Below are positions 22,874-33,700 of a stretch of DNA of 64,000 nucleotides, in pieces. The notes under the pieces were generated by a model. That model made no database searches. It saw nothing but the letters and a program-made list of their open reading frames with translations, and was not told the origin of the DNA. Position numbers and translations under genes: made by a program. Source of the stretch: Hypericum androsaemum (Eukaryota; Streptophyta; Magnoliopsida; Malpighiales; Hypericaceae); the NCBI GenBank assembly GCA_963995505.1, contig OZ023180.1, positions 15,266,689-15,330,688 on the forward strand. Direction: 5' to 3'. Every line of letters begins with the position of its first letter. Position 1 is the stretch's first letter.

Positions 22874-23146
22874 TGTTAGGGATTGTTCCAAATTCTTAAT
22901 TAGAGTAGGGCTCTATTTTCTGATCAGAATAGAGTACTAGTCTCCTATATATATACGGCCTATGCCTAGGTCTTATTTGTACTAGTTGAGAGTTGTGAGG
23001 TAGAGAGAATGTCACGGAGGCCTTGTAACCGATTGGACTCACATAGTGGACGACTCTCCTTTGCCCGTGGTTTTCTCCCCGTCTTGGGGTTTCCACGTGA
23101 TTCTTGTGTCTCGTGTTTTAGTCGTTTCGATCTTTATTTCTCAACA
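22874..23146 (+). repeat. 5' LTR of the nested copia element
   Basis: 273 bp, TG...CA bounded. Contains ctatatatatac near 22947, a good TATA box for the element's RNA, and a T-rich 3' end. The matching 3' LTR survives only as its last ~57 bp. Confidence 0.85.
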
Positions 23147-23148
23147 AT

Positions 23149-23160
23149 TGGTATCAGAGC
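23149..23160 (+). other. Primer-binding site, tRNA-iMet type
   Basis: tggtatcagagc, two bases after the 5' LTR, complementary to the 3' end of plant initiator-Met tRNA, as is usual for copia elements. Confidence 0.9.
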
Positions 23161-23709
23161 TAGATCTAAGTTTCGAGTATTCGAGTATTGACAAAAAAAA
23201 ATTGTGAACAGTAACCGATTTGGGGAAAATCGGGATTTAGAGTTTTGAAACCCTTGGAGCCACACGCCACCGTCGTCCGACCACCGCCCGCTCCCCCCGA
23301 GTCAGCCTCCGACCGTCCCCGCAGCAGCTCGTCCGCCCGCCCCCGCCGCTGAGACGAAGAAGAATCGCGAGGAGAGAGAGAGTGCGAGGAGAGAGAGAGC
23401 TCGGAGAGAACCGCCCACTGCCGTCCGTCCGTCGCCGCCCCTGCCGCCCGTCCGTCGCCGCTGCTGCTCGTCGCCGTCCGGCCGCTGAGAAGAGAGGAGA
23501 AGATCGACGGCGGAGGAAGGAGAAAAACGGGGAGAGAGAAAGAGGGAGTTTTGGGTTAAAAAAAAACCCTATTCCCGAATTGACTTGGTCAACGGTTTGA
23601 CTGGTCAACATTTTGACAGTTTGACTCGTTGATCAAAAGTCAACTGTTTTGGCTGATTTTGATTTTCTAACCTGTTTTGAGCGGTTTTCTTGGTTCGAGT
23701 TGTTTCAGG

Positions 23710-26700
23710 ATGACTTCGATGAAGTACGAGATTCCTCAGTTGACAAGGAAAACTATTTTTTCCCTTTGGCAGGTCAAGATGCGCACTATTCTGACACATT
23801 TAGAGCTGGATGAGACTCTACTTGATGAAAAGTCGATGCCTTCGAGTTGGGATGCTGTGATGAAAGCGTCAAAGAACCGTAAGGCTGTGAGTCAGATCTA
23901 GTTGCATCTGTCAGATGATATTTTGCGGGACGTGTTGAAGGAGACAACAGCTTCCTCATTATGGGCAAAGCTTGAAAAGTTGTGCATGCCCAAGAGTTTG
24001 ACCAACAAACTGTGCTTGAAGCAACGACTGTTTTCTATCCGGATGCAAGAAGATAAGTCTGTTCATGACCACCTTAATGAATTTAAGGATATAGTGGCTG
24101 ATCTTAGAACTCTGGATGTAAAGTATGATGATGAAGATCTTGCTTTATTGTTATTGTGCTCGTTGCCTGCTTCTTATCAGCAATTCAGAGATACTCTGTT
24201 GTTCAGCCATGATACTCTGAGTTGGGATAATGTTCATGATTCGCTCTTGGAGAAAGAGAGAATTGATAAGCACACTGTGAGTTCCTCTGAAAATAGCCAA
24301 GGGACTGGCTTGGTCGTGAGAGGGAGGTCTGAGGAGAGGAATGCTAAGTCTGGTTCGAGGAAGAAGAGCAGAAGCAAATCAAGGTCAAGGCACAAGGATA
24401 AGACTTGTTTCAATTGTCATAAGGTTGGGCATATTAAATGGTTCTGTCCGGAGTTGAAGAACAAGAAGAAGGGCGAAAAGTCCAGTGCTCCGAAAGGAGA
24501 AAGTTCTGATAGCGGCAGTGCTAGTGTTGCCACCACCACTCAGAAAGAAGAATCTGATGGAGACCTTTTCTCTATGATTGATGGGAAGTCTAAAGTTGAT
24601 GCTGCTTGGGTCCTTGATTCTGCTTGTACGTTTCATATGTGTCCTATCCGGGACTGATTTTCAACATATGAACGTGCGGAGGGTAATGTTCTCATGGGAA
24701 ATAATTTTTTCTGCAAGGTTGTTGGTATTGGCACAATGAAAATCAAGATGCATGATGGTGTCATTCGAACCTTGACGAATGTGAGGCATATCCCTGATTT
24801 GAAGCGGAACTTGATTTTGCTGAGTACTCTTGATACATTGGGGTACAAGTATACCGGAGAAGGTGGAGTTCTTCGTGTGAGTAAGAACTCATTAGTGCAT
24901 ATGAAGGCCAAGAAAGAGGTTGGAAATTTGTACGTTTTGCAGGGTTCTACAGTTACAGGGACTGCTGCTGTTGCATCTGGCTCGTTGACAGATTCTGAGA
25001 ATACCTCATTGTGGCATATGCGACTTGGTCACATGAGTGAGAAATGCATGACCGAGCTGAATATGAGAGGATTATTATGTGGACAGGGTATTGGGAAGCT
25101 GGAATTTTGTGAGCACTATGTATTTGGCAAGTAGAAGAAAGTCAGTTTTTAGAAAGGTGTGCACACTACAAAGGGAAACTTGACTATGTTCATTCTGATC
25201 TTTGGGGACCGTCTCAAGTTGCAACAAAGAATGGTTCCAAATATATGCTGACTATTATTAATGATTATTCGAGGAAGGTGTGGGCGTTCTTCTTGAAGAG
25301 CAAGGATCATGTCTTTGTCACTTTCAAGCAGTGGAAGACTATGATTGAGAAGCAGACTGGGAGAGATGTCAAGCATCTCTACACAGACAATGGATTGGAG
25401 TTTTGCTCTAGTTGGTTTGATGAGTTCTGCAAGAATGAGGGTATTGTCAGGCATAAGACAATCCCTGGTACACCTCAACAGAATGGAGTCGCTGAAAGAA
25501 TGAACAGAACTTTGTTGGAGAAAGTTCGTTGTATGCTGTCAAATGCTGGTTTGCCTAAGTCATTTTGGGCTGAAGCTGCTTCCACTGCATGTCACCTTGT
25601 CAATCGTTCACCTCATGCATCACTTGATGGCAAGGTACCTGAAGAATTGTGGTCTGGAAATCCTCCTAATTATGCTGATTTGAAGATATTTTGGTGTCCT
25701 GCCTATGCTCATGTGAATAATGGCAAGTTAGAGCCAAGATCTGTGAAATGTATCTTCCTTGGCTATGCTTCTGGAGTGAAGGGATACAAGTTGTGGTGTC
25801 CCGAGCTGTCTAAGGTCTTGTTGAGTAGGAATGTTATTTTCAAAGAGACAGACATGCTGAGTAAGAGGGAGGATATTTCTTCACCTGGTGTTCCGAGTGC
25901 TCCAAGTGTGGACTTGCAAAAGTCAAAAGTGCACGTGGAGTTTGATGCTGATCCAGAAGCGAGTTCCTTCCGTGATGTTGATTGCCATAGTCCTACTCAT
26001 GGTGGGTTGTCTGATGAAGCTGAGAATGTTGGCACAGTTGAGAGGGAGCCAACGTATTCTATTGCTAGAGACAGGCCCAGAAGAATTATCAGGCCTCCAC
26101 AGAAGTTGGGTGAGGCTGATATTGTTACTTTTGCCCTGAATGTGGCAGAAGAAGTTGATAGCTGTAAAGAACCATCTAGTTACTCAGATGCTGTGAAGTC
26201 GAAAGACTCTGCTAGATGGTTGGTTGCTATAGAGGAAGAGATGAAATCTCTTTACAAGAACAAGACTTGGGAGATTACTAAGCTGCCTAAGGATAAGAAG
26301 GTTGTCAGTTGCAAGTGGGTATTCAAGAAGAAGGATGGTATACCTGGAGTTGAAGAGCCTAGATACAAGGCTATGCTAGTGGCTAAAGGATATAGTCAGA
26401 TTCCTGGTGTGGACTTTAATGAGGTATTTTCACCAGTTGTGAAGCATACCTCGATTCGTTCTCTTCTTGGTATTGTTGCTATGCAGGATTTGGAGCTTGA
26501 ATAGCTTGATGTGAAGACAACTTTCTTGAATGGAGAGCTTGAGAAGCAGATTTATATGGCACAGCCTGAGGGTTTTTATGTTGAAGGCAAAGAAGACCAT
26601 GTGTGCTTGTTGAAGAAGTCCCTGTATGGCCTTAAGCAGTCTCCGAGGCAGTGGTATAAAAGGTTTGATTCCTTTATGATTTCTCATGGTTATGAGAGGA

Positions 26701-26992
26701 GCAAGTATGATAGTTGTGTTTACCTGAAAAGGCTACGCGACGGTTCCCAAGTGTATTTGCTCTTGTATATGGATGACATGTTAATTGCTGCAAGTGACAA
26801 AGGAGAGGTGAGGAAGCTCAAAGCTCTGTTGAGTAGCGAGTTTGAGATGAAAGATTTGGGTCTTGCTAAGAAGATTCTTGGCATGGAGATTGCCAGAGAT
26901 AGAGGAGAAATGAAATTATTTCTGAGCCAGGAGAGTTACATTGAAAAGGTACTTGACATGTTTGATGTGACTGGTAATCCTGTGAGTACTCG
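23710..26992 (+). pseudogene. Copia gag-pol, broken
   Basis: From ATG 23710: gag (UBN2-like), basic linker and zinc knuckle CFNCHKVGHIKWFCP (about 24409-24453); protease around VLDSACTFH, where an active copia protease has D-S-G; gag-pre-integrase WHMRLGHMS; integrase core with DYSRKVWAFF, YTDNGLEF and TPQQNGVAERMN; reverse transcriptase with WVFKKK, SLYGLKQSPRQWYKRF and YMDDMLIA. Breaks seen: stop TAG after AVSQI (23899-23901), TGA after CPIRD (24655-24657), a stop and frame change at about 25132-25245, TAG after DLELE (26502-26504), and abrupt loss at 26992. The element cannot make its polyprotein. Confidence 0.92.
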
Positions 26993-27389
26993 TTTTCACA
27001 TAATTCTTGTGTCTCGTGTTTTACTCGTTTCGATCTTTATTTCTCAAAAAAAAAACAACAAATAAAAGGGAAAAGGGGAGGAGCGGCCGAGCAGCATCAC
27101 TCCCCCGATCGCCGCTCGCGATCCTTTTTTTTCTTTACTTATTTATCTATTTAGTTCCACTTGGCATAATGTTATTCGTTAAAAATAGATATTTTTGGAT
27201 AAGATTTTTGTGGTTATCTAAACTGGTCTTATCTTTAGCAAAAATATAAAATAAAAATAAAAATTATTATTTTTCAAATCTCTATAAATAGAGTCCAATG
27301 TTAATATATTTTTATACACCATCTAAAATTCTCTCTTCTTTCACTACATAATCTCTTCTTTTAAATTTTCTCTGTAATATTTTTCTACT

Positions 27390-28451
27390 ATGGATCCAAA
27401 TGATCCTAATTCCCCAAATTATAATCCTTTCGAATCTTATAATCCTTCAACTTATCAAAATTATGGAGAGTATCCGGACTCTCAACTTTTTTATAGCTCT
27501 CAATTGTCGTCAAATCTCTCCCAAATTCCATTTTTCCAACACCAACACCCACAAAATATTCCACGGCATTTGTCCTTCTATGGGTCTAGCGAGAAAAAAA
27601 TTAAAAAGCCTGCACCAAGTAGTTGGGGTGTGAAAGAAGACATTGCCCTAATGTCAGCTTTCATCTACTGTAGCGAAGATAGCGTTATCGAAAAAAATCA
27701 GAAGAGTGCCTCGCTATGGTCCCGAGTGAGTGCACAATACCATGTCTCTCAAACAGAAAACCCGGAAGCTATCCATGAAAGAAACGTGCCTTCAATAAAA
27801 GGTCGTTATAAACAACTTACTGTCAATGCAGCAAAGTCGGTTGGTGCATACCGAGAAGCACTTAAACGGAAGCGGAGCGGCATGAGCGAGGCAGATGTTG
27901 TGACTGAAGCTTAAACACTTTATGAAGGGGATGGTGACAAAAAATTTACTGACCTTGTTATTTTTAATGAAGTTATGTGTAAACATCCCAAGTGGCAAAT
28001 TGAAGAAGGAGATCACGGTTCAACATATTTTCCTTCGCAGAACGAGGAGGAGGATATAGAAAGTGGTGGGAGCTCAAAGAGGTCAAAGACGATCGAAGAA
28101 GGGGATTATTCAATCCCATCTAACTCAGAAGATCCAATCACCATAGCTTCAACAATTTTCCGTCCTATGGATAGAGATGCTGCCAAAAAAAGGAAAGGAA
28201 AAGGTAAGGTATCTGATGATGTTGCCGCAGAAATTCGTGCATTGAGAATAACCAGAGATAATGAAAATAAAATTTTGAAGAAGAGAATGGTGCTGGAGCA
28301 ACAAAGAATCCAGCGAGATGAAAAAAGGGAGGCAATGAAGAATATGGAGTTAGATAAATTCATGTTGACTGCTTTGATTTCGAACAAGCACTTATCCCCA
28401 GAAGATGAAGAGATGAAGCGCAATCTAATTTCTCGAGTGTTTGGAGACTAA
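27390..28451 (+). pseudogene. Harbinger ORF1, Myb/SANT-like DNA-binding protein with one stop
   Basis: From ATG 27390 one continuous frame of 354 codons runs to TAG... TAA class stop at 28449-28451, interrupted only by TAA at 27912-27914. N-terminal region is asparagine/serine/proline-rich; the trihelix-like domain SSWGVKEDIALMSAFI ... SLWSRVSAQYH lies at about residues 71-113, with IKGRYKQL following; the C-terminal part has a charged helix (MVLEQQRIQRDEKREAMKN). This protein partners the transposase in PIF/Harbinger elements. The single stop is followed by fully conserved family sequence (TLYEGDG...), so the loss is recent or the stop is the only defect. Confidence 0.85.
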
Positions 28452-28494
28452 TTAGTAACTTGTCATTTCATGTAATTTGTCATTCATTTCATGT

Positions 28495-28695
28495 AATTTG
28501 TCTCGTACCTATTGTATTGTCACTTCACTTTTGTCATCCAACCCATATCCGTAATTATGGTAATTTGTCTCGTACCTATTGTATTGTCACTTCACATTTG
28601 TCATCCAACCCATACCCGTAATTATGGTAATTTGTCTCGTACTTTTTGTATTGTCACTTCACCTTTGTCATCCAACCCATATCCGTAATTTTCTG
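28495..28695. repeat. 67-bp tandem repeat between the Harbinger genes
   Basis: Three near-identical 67-bp units (tctcgtacctattgtattgt... begins at 28501, 28568 and 28635) downstream of ORF1. The repeat ends where transposase homology starts, so it may have replaced the 5' part of the transposase gene. Confidence 0.85.
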
Positions 28696-29350
28696 CTTCG
28701 GGAACGACTACCTGAGAAGGTCCAATGCACAGGATTTGGCAAGACTTCTCTACGTTGGGGAACAACGTAGATTCCCGGGCATGATAGGTTGTATTGACTA
28801 TATGCACTGGGAATAGAAAAAATTTCCTAATGCATGGGCTGGGCAATATGGAGGAAGGAGCGGAAAGCCTACAATTATTCTAGGAGCAGTTGCATCATAT
28901 GGCTTATGGATATGACATGCTTTCTTTGGAACACCAGGTACTCTCAATGATATTAATGTATTGCACTGATCTCCTGTTTTTAGTGATGTCTTGGAAGGCC
29001 GAGCACCAAAAGTAAGTTACGTCGTCAACGGTCGACAAAATGATATGGCATATTATCTCACTGATGGGATATATCCTACATGGGCTGCATTTGTCAAGTC
29101 AATTACATCTCCATCAATCATAAAACACAAGTTATTCCCTCAACATCAAGAGGCTGCTAGAAAAGATGTGAAGGCTTGCATCATATTGCACAATATGATA
29201 GTCGAGGACGAACGAGACACATATCTCCGTTATCATGATCCGGCCGAATTCCGAAATGAAGAGGAAAATGAAGAACCTTTTCAGTTCTCTACTGAACGCA
29301 TCGGAAATCTATCCACCTACATGACTGCTGAGAAGTTCATAATGTTCTGA
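28692..29350 (+). pseudogene. Harbinger DDE transposase (HARBI1-like), truncated
   Basis: Recognisable pieces: FGNDYLRRSNAQDLARLL, FPGMIGCIDYMHWE, KFPNAWAGQYGGRSGKPTII, GTPGTLNDINVLH, YYLTDGIYPTWAAFVKSI and ACIILHNMIVEDE. The N-terminal part of the family protein is missing, stops interrupt at three places (after HWE, after LWI, after VLH), and between QEAARKDV and KACIILHN the usual segment is deleted. The stop is TGA at 29348-29350. Inactive. Confidence 0.88.
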
Positions 29351-30249
29351 AAAGTGATTTAATTGAGCATATTTGGCAAAAGTTCGAAAACGATAATTAA
29401 TTATGTAATTTGAAATTTTTGTATTTGTAATTTAAAAATTTCGTATTCGTAATTTATCATTTCCGACTTCCATTTGTACCTCGAGTATTTCTATCTAATT
29501 TAGTATTCCAAAAATGATAGTAGATAATATGTGGATGAGAGAGAAATTAATTATTTATTCTGTGAACTGTGTTTCTGCTGTGGATAGAAAAATATGTAAT
29601 TGGGTTGGATTAGATATGGATGAAAGAGAAATTAATTATTTATTCCGTGAACTGGATTGGGTAAATTGCTATTGTGGGTAGTCTTAAGTGGAAAAAAAAC
29701 TCTCCTGGTCCCGCTCCTTAAATCTCGAACTTTTTTTTGGGATGAGATTGGGAATTCCGAATTCTACATTTCGAGAAAGAAAAAGAAATCGAAGTTCCTA
29801 AAATTTTGGGTAACATGGAATTTGCCGACCGCTGAATCATCAAAAAATTTGAGTTTATTTAAAAAAGTCTTGAATACGATATAAAAAATACTAATGACAT
29901 AACTACTTTTTAAAATAGGCCCGATAGTTCTAGAATCTAGACATCATTTTTTTCTGTATAAACATGAAATTTTGCTTGCATGTGCAGTTGGTGCCTCCAT
30001 TGGACTGGAAATGAGAAAAACTAAATATTAAATTGCATATCCAATTGGATAGCCTTGGCCCTGGTTCCAATATGGTAAATTTGGACCAATAAAAATCGGA
30101 TATAATCTTCAGAAATAAGAAGAAAAAACTGAACCATGTAAAAAAATCCGTGAAAAAAACTATATAATCGACCATAAATCTAGAATACGATGAATTATCA
30201 TTTCCCAATATACCAACTTATATTTCTGTAGGTACTATGATAAAATGTT

Positions 30250-30531
30250 GAGCAAATTGCTTACAGGTCCTTGGATTTTCCTCAATCATCATTTTAGTCC
30301 CTAGGGTTCCGAAATCAAAACTTTGGTCCCCTAGCTTGATTTTATTGAACCCTCAGGTCCCTACCGTTGGAATCGGCAGTGCCTCATCGCCAGAGAAATT
30401 TCCCGATTCCGACGGCAGGGACCCAAGAGTTCAATAAAATCAAACTAGGGGGGCCATAATTTCAATTTCGGAACAGTAGGAACTAAAATGTTGATTTATG
30501 CAAACTCTAGGGACCTGAAGGTAATTTGCCC
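30250..30531. mobile_element. Miniature MULE-type element with long inverted repeats
   Basis: 282 bp, nearly all of it two inverted arms of about 130 bp (gagcaaattgcttacaggtc on the left, gggcaaattaccttcaggtc from the right). Flanks taaaatgtt (30241-30249) and taaaatatt (30532-30540) form a 9-bp duplication with one difference, the Mutator length. It lies about 230 bp downstream of the AAE stop codon. Confidence 0.8.
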
Positions 30532-30763
30532 TAAAATATTTCATTGGTTCTCACTCTGCACTAATCTGGGAGATTGACTTTATTTAAAAGCTCGATGACC
30601 GTACTCATCGCCAAGGTACAAGAGATCTAAATTTTGTAACAGAGCACAAGCTTAGTGCTGTAACGCTGTCTTACCATGCGCTTTTTCACTGAGGATGGAG
30701 ATCCTCTGTTAATATTCCAGGAATTGGATCCTCTGGCTCTGTTGATTCCTGAGAAACAGCTCA

Positions 30764-33700
30764 TCACATGTGCCTGTATAGGTTGTCGATCTCTTCTTTG
30801 TACAGGGCTACCACTCTGTCCCTTCGGATTTTCATCGTTGGCGTCATCAATCCACTGTCGATCTGCAACGAAAGGCAATTAGATAAGATGTGAATGCAAA
30901 ATGGTGCCAAATAGATGGAAAGTCTGACACTGAAGGTCGACGAATTTTACCGTGAAGGGCTCGTCCACTATAAGAATCGGTCCTATTCCAAATGAGCAAT
31001 CCGAGGTCCTACAAGTGAGTTGCATGAGACGAATGAAAGAGCTGAACAAGATAAGGGCGAGCGAGGATTTATGCTTTCTGTTTTTTCAAGTTCTCAACCG
31101 TAAAGACAACTTATTATCTCAAAGAACTTTCTCATCATTTCACATTGTGTTTCTCCATATCTACCACACTGCAGCTCGTTTCAAGACGACATTATTCGTA
31201 GACCCACCAGCCAACATCCAGGCAAGGGGGCAACAGAAAACGAGACTAATTTGGGACCTTTTGATCGATGCGCGAGCAGGTAGACTAGATAACTTGATCA
31301 AAAGCCTACCGAGAAGCTGATATTTCTCAGAGTTGTCTGTGTCAATGGAGTTAGATAAATCTTACCATTTCCTCACTTCGTCGTGTAGCAACCTGGTCAT
31401 CTGTTCCTTACTGACTTCAGAGGCATTTCCATCAACAATCGACAGCTTTTTGGCAGCCAAAAGTACCTGTTCTTTGTTAGGAACAATTATGGCCCCAAGC
31501 CGGCGTTGGTCCTGCATTAAATGCACACAAACTAAAACATCAAGGTCTTCCGAAGATATCTTGAAAAAATGAGGTTTAAAAGCACAGACGAGGAACTTTC
31601 TGATATATACCGGAAATCTCTCATGCTTTAGGTCACGAGAAATACCTGACCGATGACAACCACCTGATCAACAAGTTCACTTCGGACAGTAGCCTCTTCA
31701 AGTTCTGAGGGCTCTACGTTCTCACCTATTACCCCAAACACGACAGGTCAGTCGGGCAGGTCTTTAACTAGGAAACTGAGAGCAATTGTGAAACAGATTT
31801 AAGACTTGGTTAACTACAAAGCTTTAAAAGTTCAAAACTATGAGCACTAGCAGCAAATGAGATAAGCTCACTTAAAAAAAAAATACAAAATCAGATGCTT
31901 GTCCGTATAGAATGCTCAAGTTTTCTAGACGCCATCGACAGATATCGTATTCACTTGAGAATAAAGTTGAGTTCCTCAAGGAGAAAATAGACGCATATCA
32001 CATTCAATAAAGTTAAGAAGAAACATAGACCAACTGAAACACCAAATAGTAAGAATTTACAGAAACCAACAAGATGTGAAGAATATTTGTTCATAAATGC
32101 TAACTTAAGTACCTGTCGAAAGAACTATAGTATCTTTAGCTCGTCCTTCAAGGACAATAACACCTCCACAAAGGCGACTTCTCCCAGTAGAATGATGAGG
32201 AGCAATCCAACCTATGTCACCTGTATCTAGCCAGCCCTCCCCATCCAGGGCTTGATCTGTGGCTTTTTTATTCTAGTCGAACATTAGCAGTATTTCATCA
32301 GAAACAACTAGAGACCACTTGGGAATCTTGATGACATTGCATCATGACCAACAGCGTGAAACAGAATTGCATATTGTTTTTAGCAGAAAATGTGAAATAG
32401 ATTTCTATATTTACCACCCTAAAGGACCTTCAACCAGGTTTCTACCATTGGCTAGGTGTTTTGGCAAGAGGAGAGAGAGCAACGACTCATTCTAATAACA
32501 TCTGGTTTTTTTTAATTATTATAGGGTCCAACTCACATCATGAATATCAATTGCTTCATGAAACTCAAAAGGTAAATTTACGTTAGTAAATTAACATTCT
32601 TAGTGTTTCTTCATCAACGAAACTACTCTGATATTTTTTTTGGCTAAATAAGTAAAGATTTATTAAGAAGGCAACCAAGGCAACGAACCCAAGTATATAA
32701 AGAGGCCCAGTTACAATCCTCTATAGAATCTAACTTCTTATTTTCCTCTGTACCAAAAAGATAAAAGGATGTACCACATGTTCTCAAAATCAGACATTAG
32801 ATCATGGTTGGTGCTTTTTTTTCCCAGCGTTGAGCAACAGATAGTAATTTACTAGACACACTAACAACGAATGAAGCAAAATAAAAGGACAGGCTACCTT
32901 GTAATAGCCTTTCATCACTTGTGGTCCTCTGACTTTTACAATGCCTTTTGAGCCGGCTGGGAGTGCTTCATTCGTTTCAGCATCCACAACTTTGAATTCT
33001 GTGTGCCTGATGGGAAGTCCAATTGACCCAAGAACCTTCAGAAGTTAAAACTGCAGTTTGGTTACTCGATAAAGAAGTAGCACCATTATATCCAAAGAAC
33101 TCCCTAGAATGCAATGAAAACAATTGAATTAAGATAATCAAGAGTTAGAGGTAATAGGTGAAGCCATTCCATCTAAAATGTGCTTCAGGCAAACATTTTT
33201 GAGAAAAGGTCAAGCGGATGGACAAACTATTTTGTGGGATGCAAATGAAGGCTGAAATAATGATTGATTATTACAATAGAAACTCCATGTCAATAATAAA
33301 TGGTTTAACCACAGAATGACGCAATTTGTGGTTGTGAGGAAATAGGCTCTGTTAGGAAAATACTTTTTATCATGACTTAAAGGAACTAAGACTGCATTCG
33401 CTTAGAGAAAATCTTACATTGTGATTAGGTCGTCGAGCAGCAGTAACAGGAGATGACTCTGTCATGCCGTACCCATTCTGCAATGTAACACCAATAGCCT
33501 GCACACATATAGAATATTCACAAGTGAGGATCATCAGAGCGTTATTCTCTTATAGGCTGTGAAGGAGCAGAAGATCGAACCTCATAAAACTTATCAATAT
33601 GGGTTGGTAAACTACCACCTCCGCTTATGCCAGCCTGCAAGAAGTAGCAGGCATCAGTACTTCGAGACGTAGCAAGCACATACAGTTCTAATTCAACTAA

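Larger units (their letters stand above)
22874..27049 (+). mobile_element. Ty1-copia retrotransposon, 3' end deleted
   Basis: 5' LTR 22874-23146 (tgttaggg ... tctcaaca) is followed by a tRNA-iMet type primer site tggtatcagagc at 23149-23160, a GC-rich leader, then a gag-pol frame with stops. Only the last ~57 bp of the 3' LTR remain (about 26993-27049, attcttgtgtctcgtg ... tttctcaa), joined directly to reverse-transcriptase sequence, so the end of RT, RNase H and most of the 3' LTR have been deleted. A-runs on both sides allow a 5-bp aaaaa target duplication. It lies about 56 bp inside the left end of the Harbinger element. Confidence 0.9.
22818..29683 (+). mobile_element. PIF/Harbinger transposon containing a nested copia element
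   Basis: Inverted termini gaccacccgcagcagcgagc and, from the right on the opposite strand, gactacccacaatagcaatt. Both ends are flanked by TTA (22815-22817 and 29684-29686), the PIF/Harbinger target duplication. It encodes the two expected proteins: a Myb/SANT-like ORF1 (27390-28451) and a DDE transposase (about 28692-29350), both broken. Subtracting the copia insert (22874-27049) leaves about 2.7 kb. Near the right end, 29520-29655 contains two copies of an agagaaattaattatttatt segment. Copy 1 of the segmental duplication lacks it, giving the empty site. Confidence 0.88.
18575..30763. repeat. Tandem segmental duplication, copy 2
   Basis: Counterpart of 10104-17078 in the same orientation, continuous at its right end with the intact AAE gene. 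Old shared blocks are 18575-19947, 22603-22817, 29687-30249 and 30532-30763. Between them are insertions absent from copy 1: a LINE-like insertion (19948-22602, with two elements inside) and a Harbinger element (22818-29683, with a copia element inside). Confidence 0.8.

Noticed and set aside
23237..23611. 124-codon minus-strand frame in the copia leader
   Set aside because: GC-rich leader between primer site and gag; composition-driven arginine-rich translation on the wrong strand.
30784..30882. Extra minus-strand frame over the AAE last exon extending beyond the stop
   Set aside because: It is a different frame; the ATC-GAC-AGT frame continues the preceding exon and ends in TGA at 30764.
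32630..32760. Possible LINE or SINE tail (T run followed by ggctaaataagtaaag) in an AAE intron
   Set aside because: Suggestive of a retro-inserted tail on the minus strand, but no second boundary, target duplication or coding piece could be shown.
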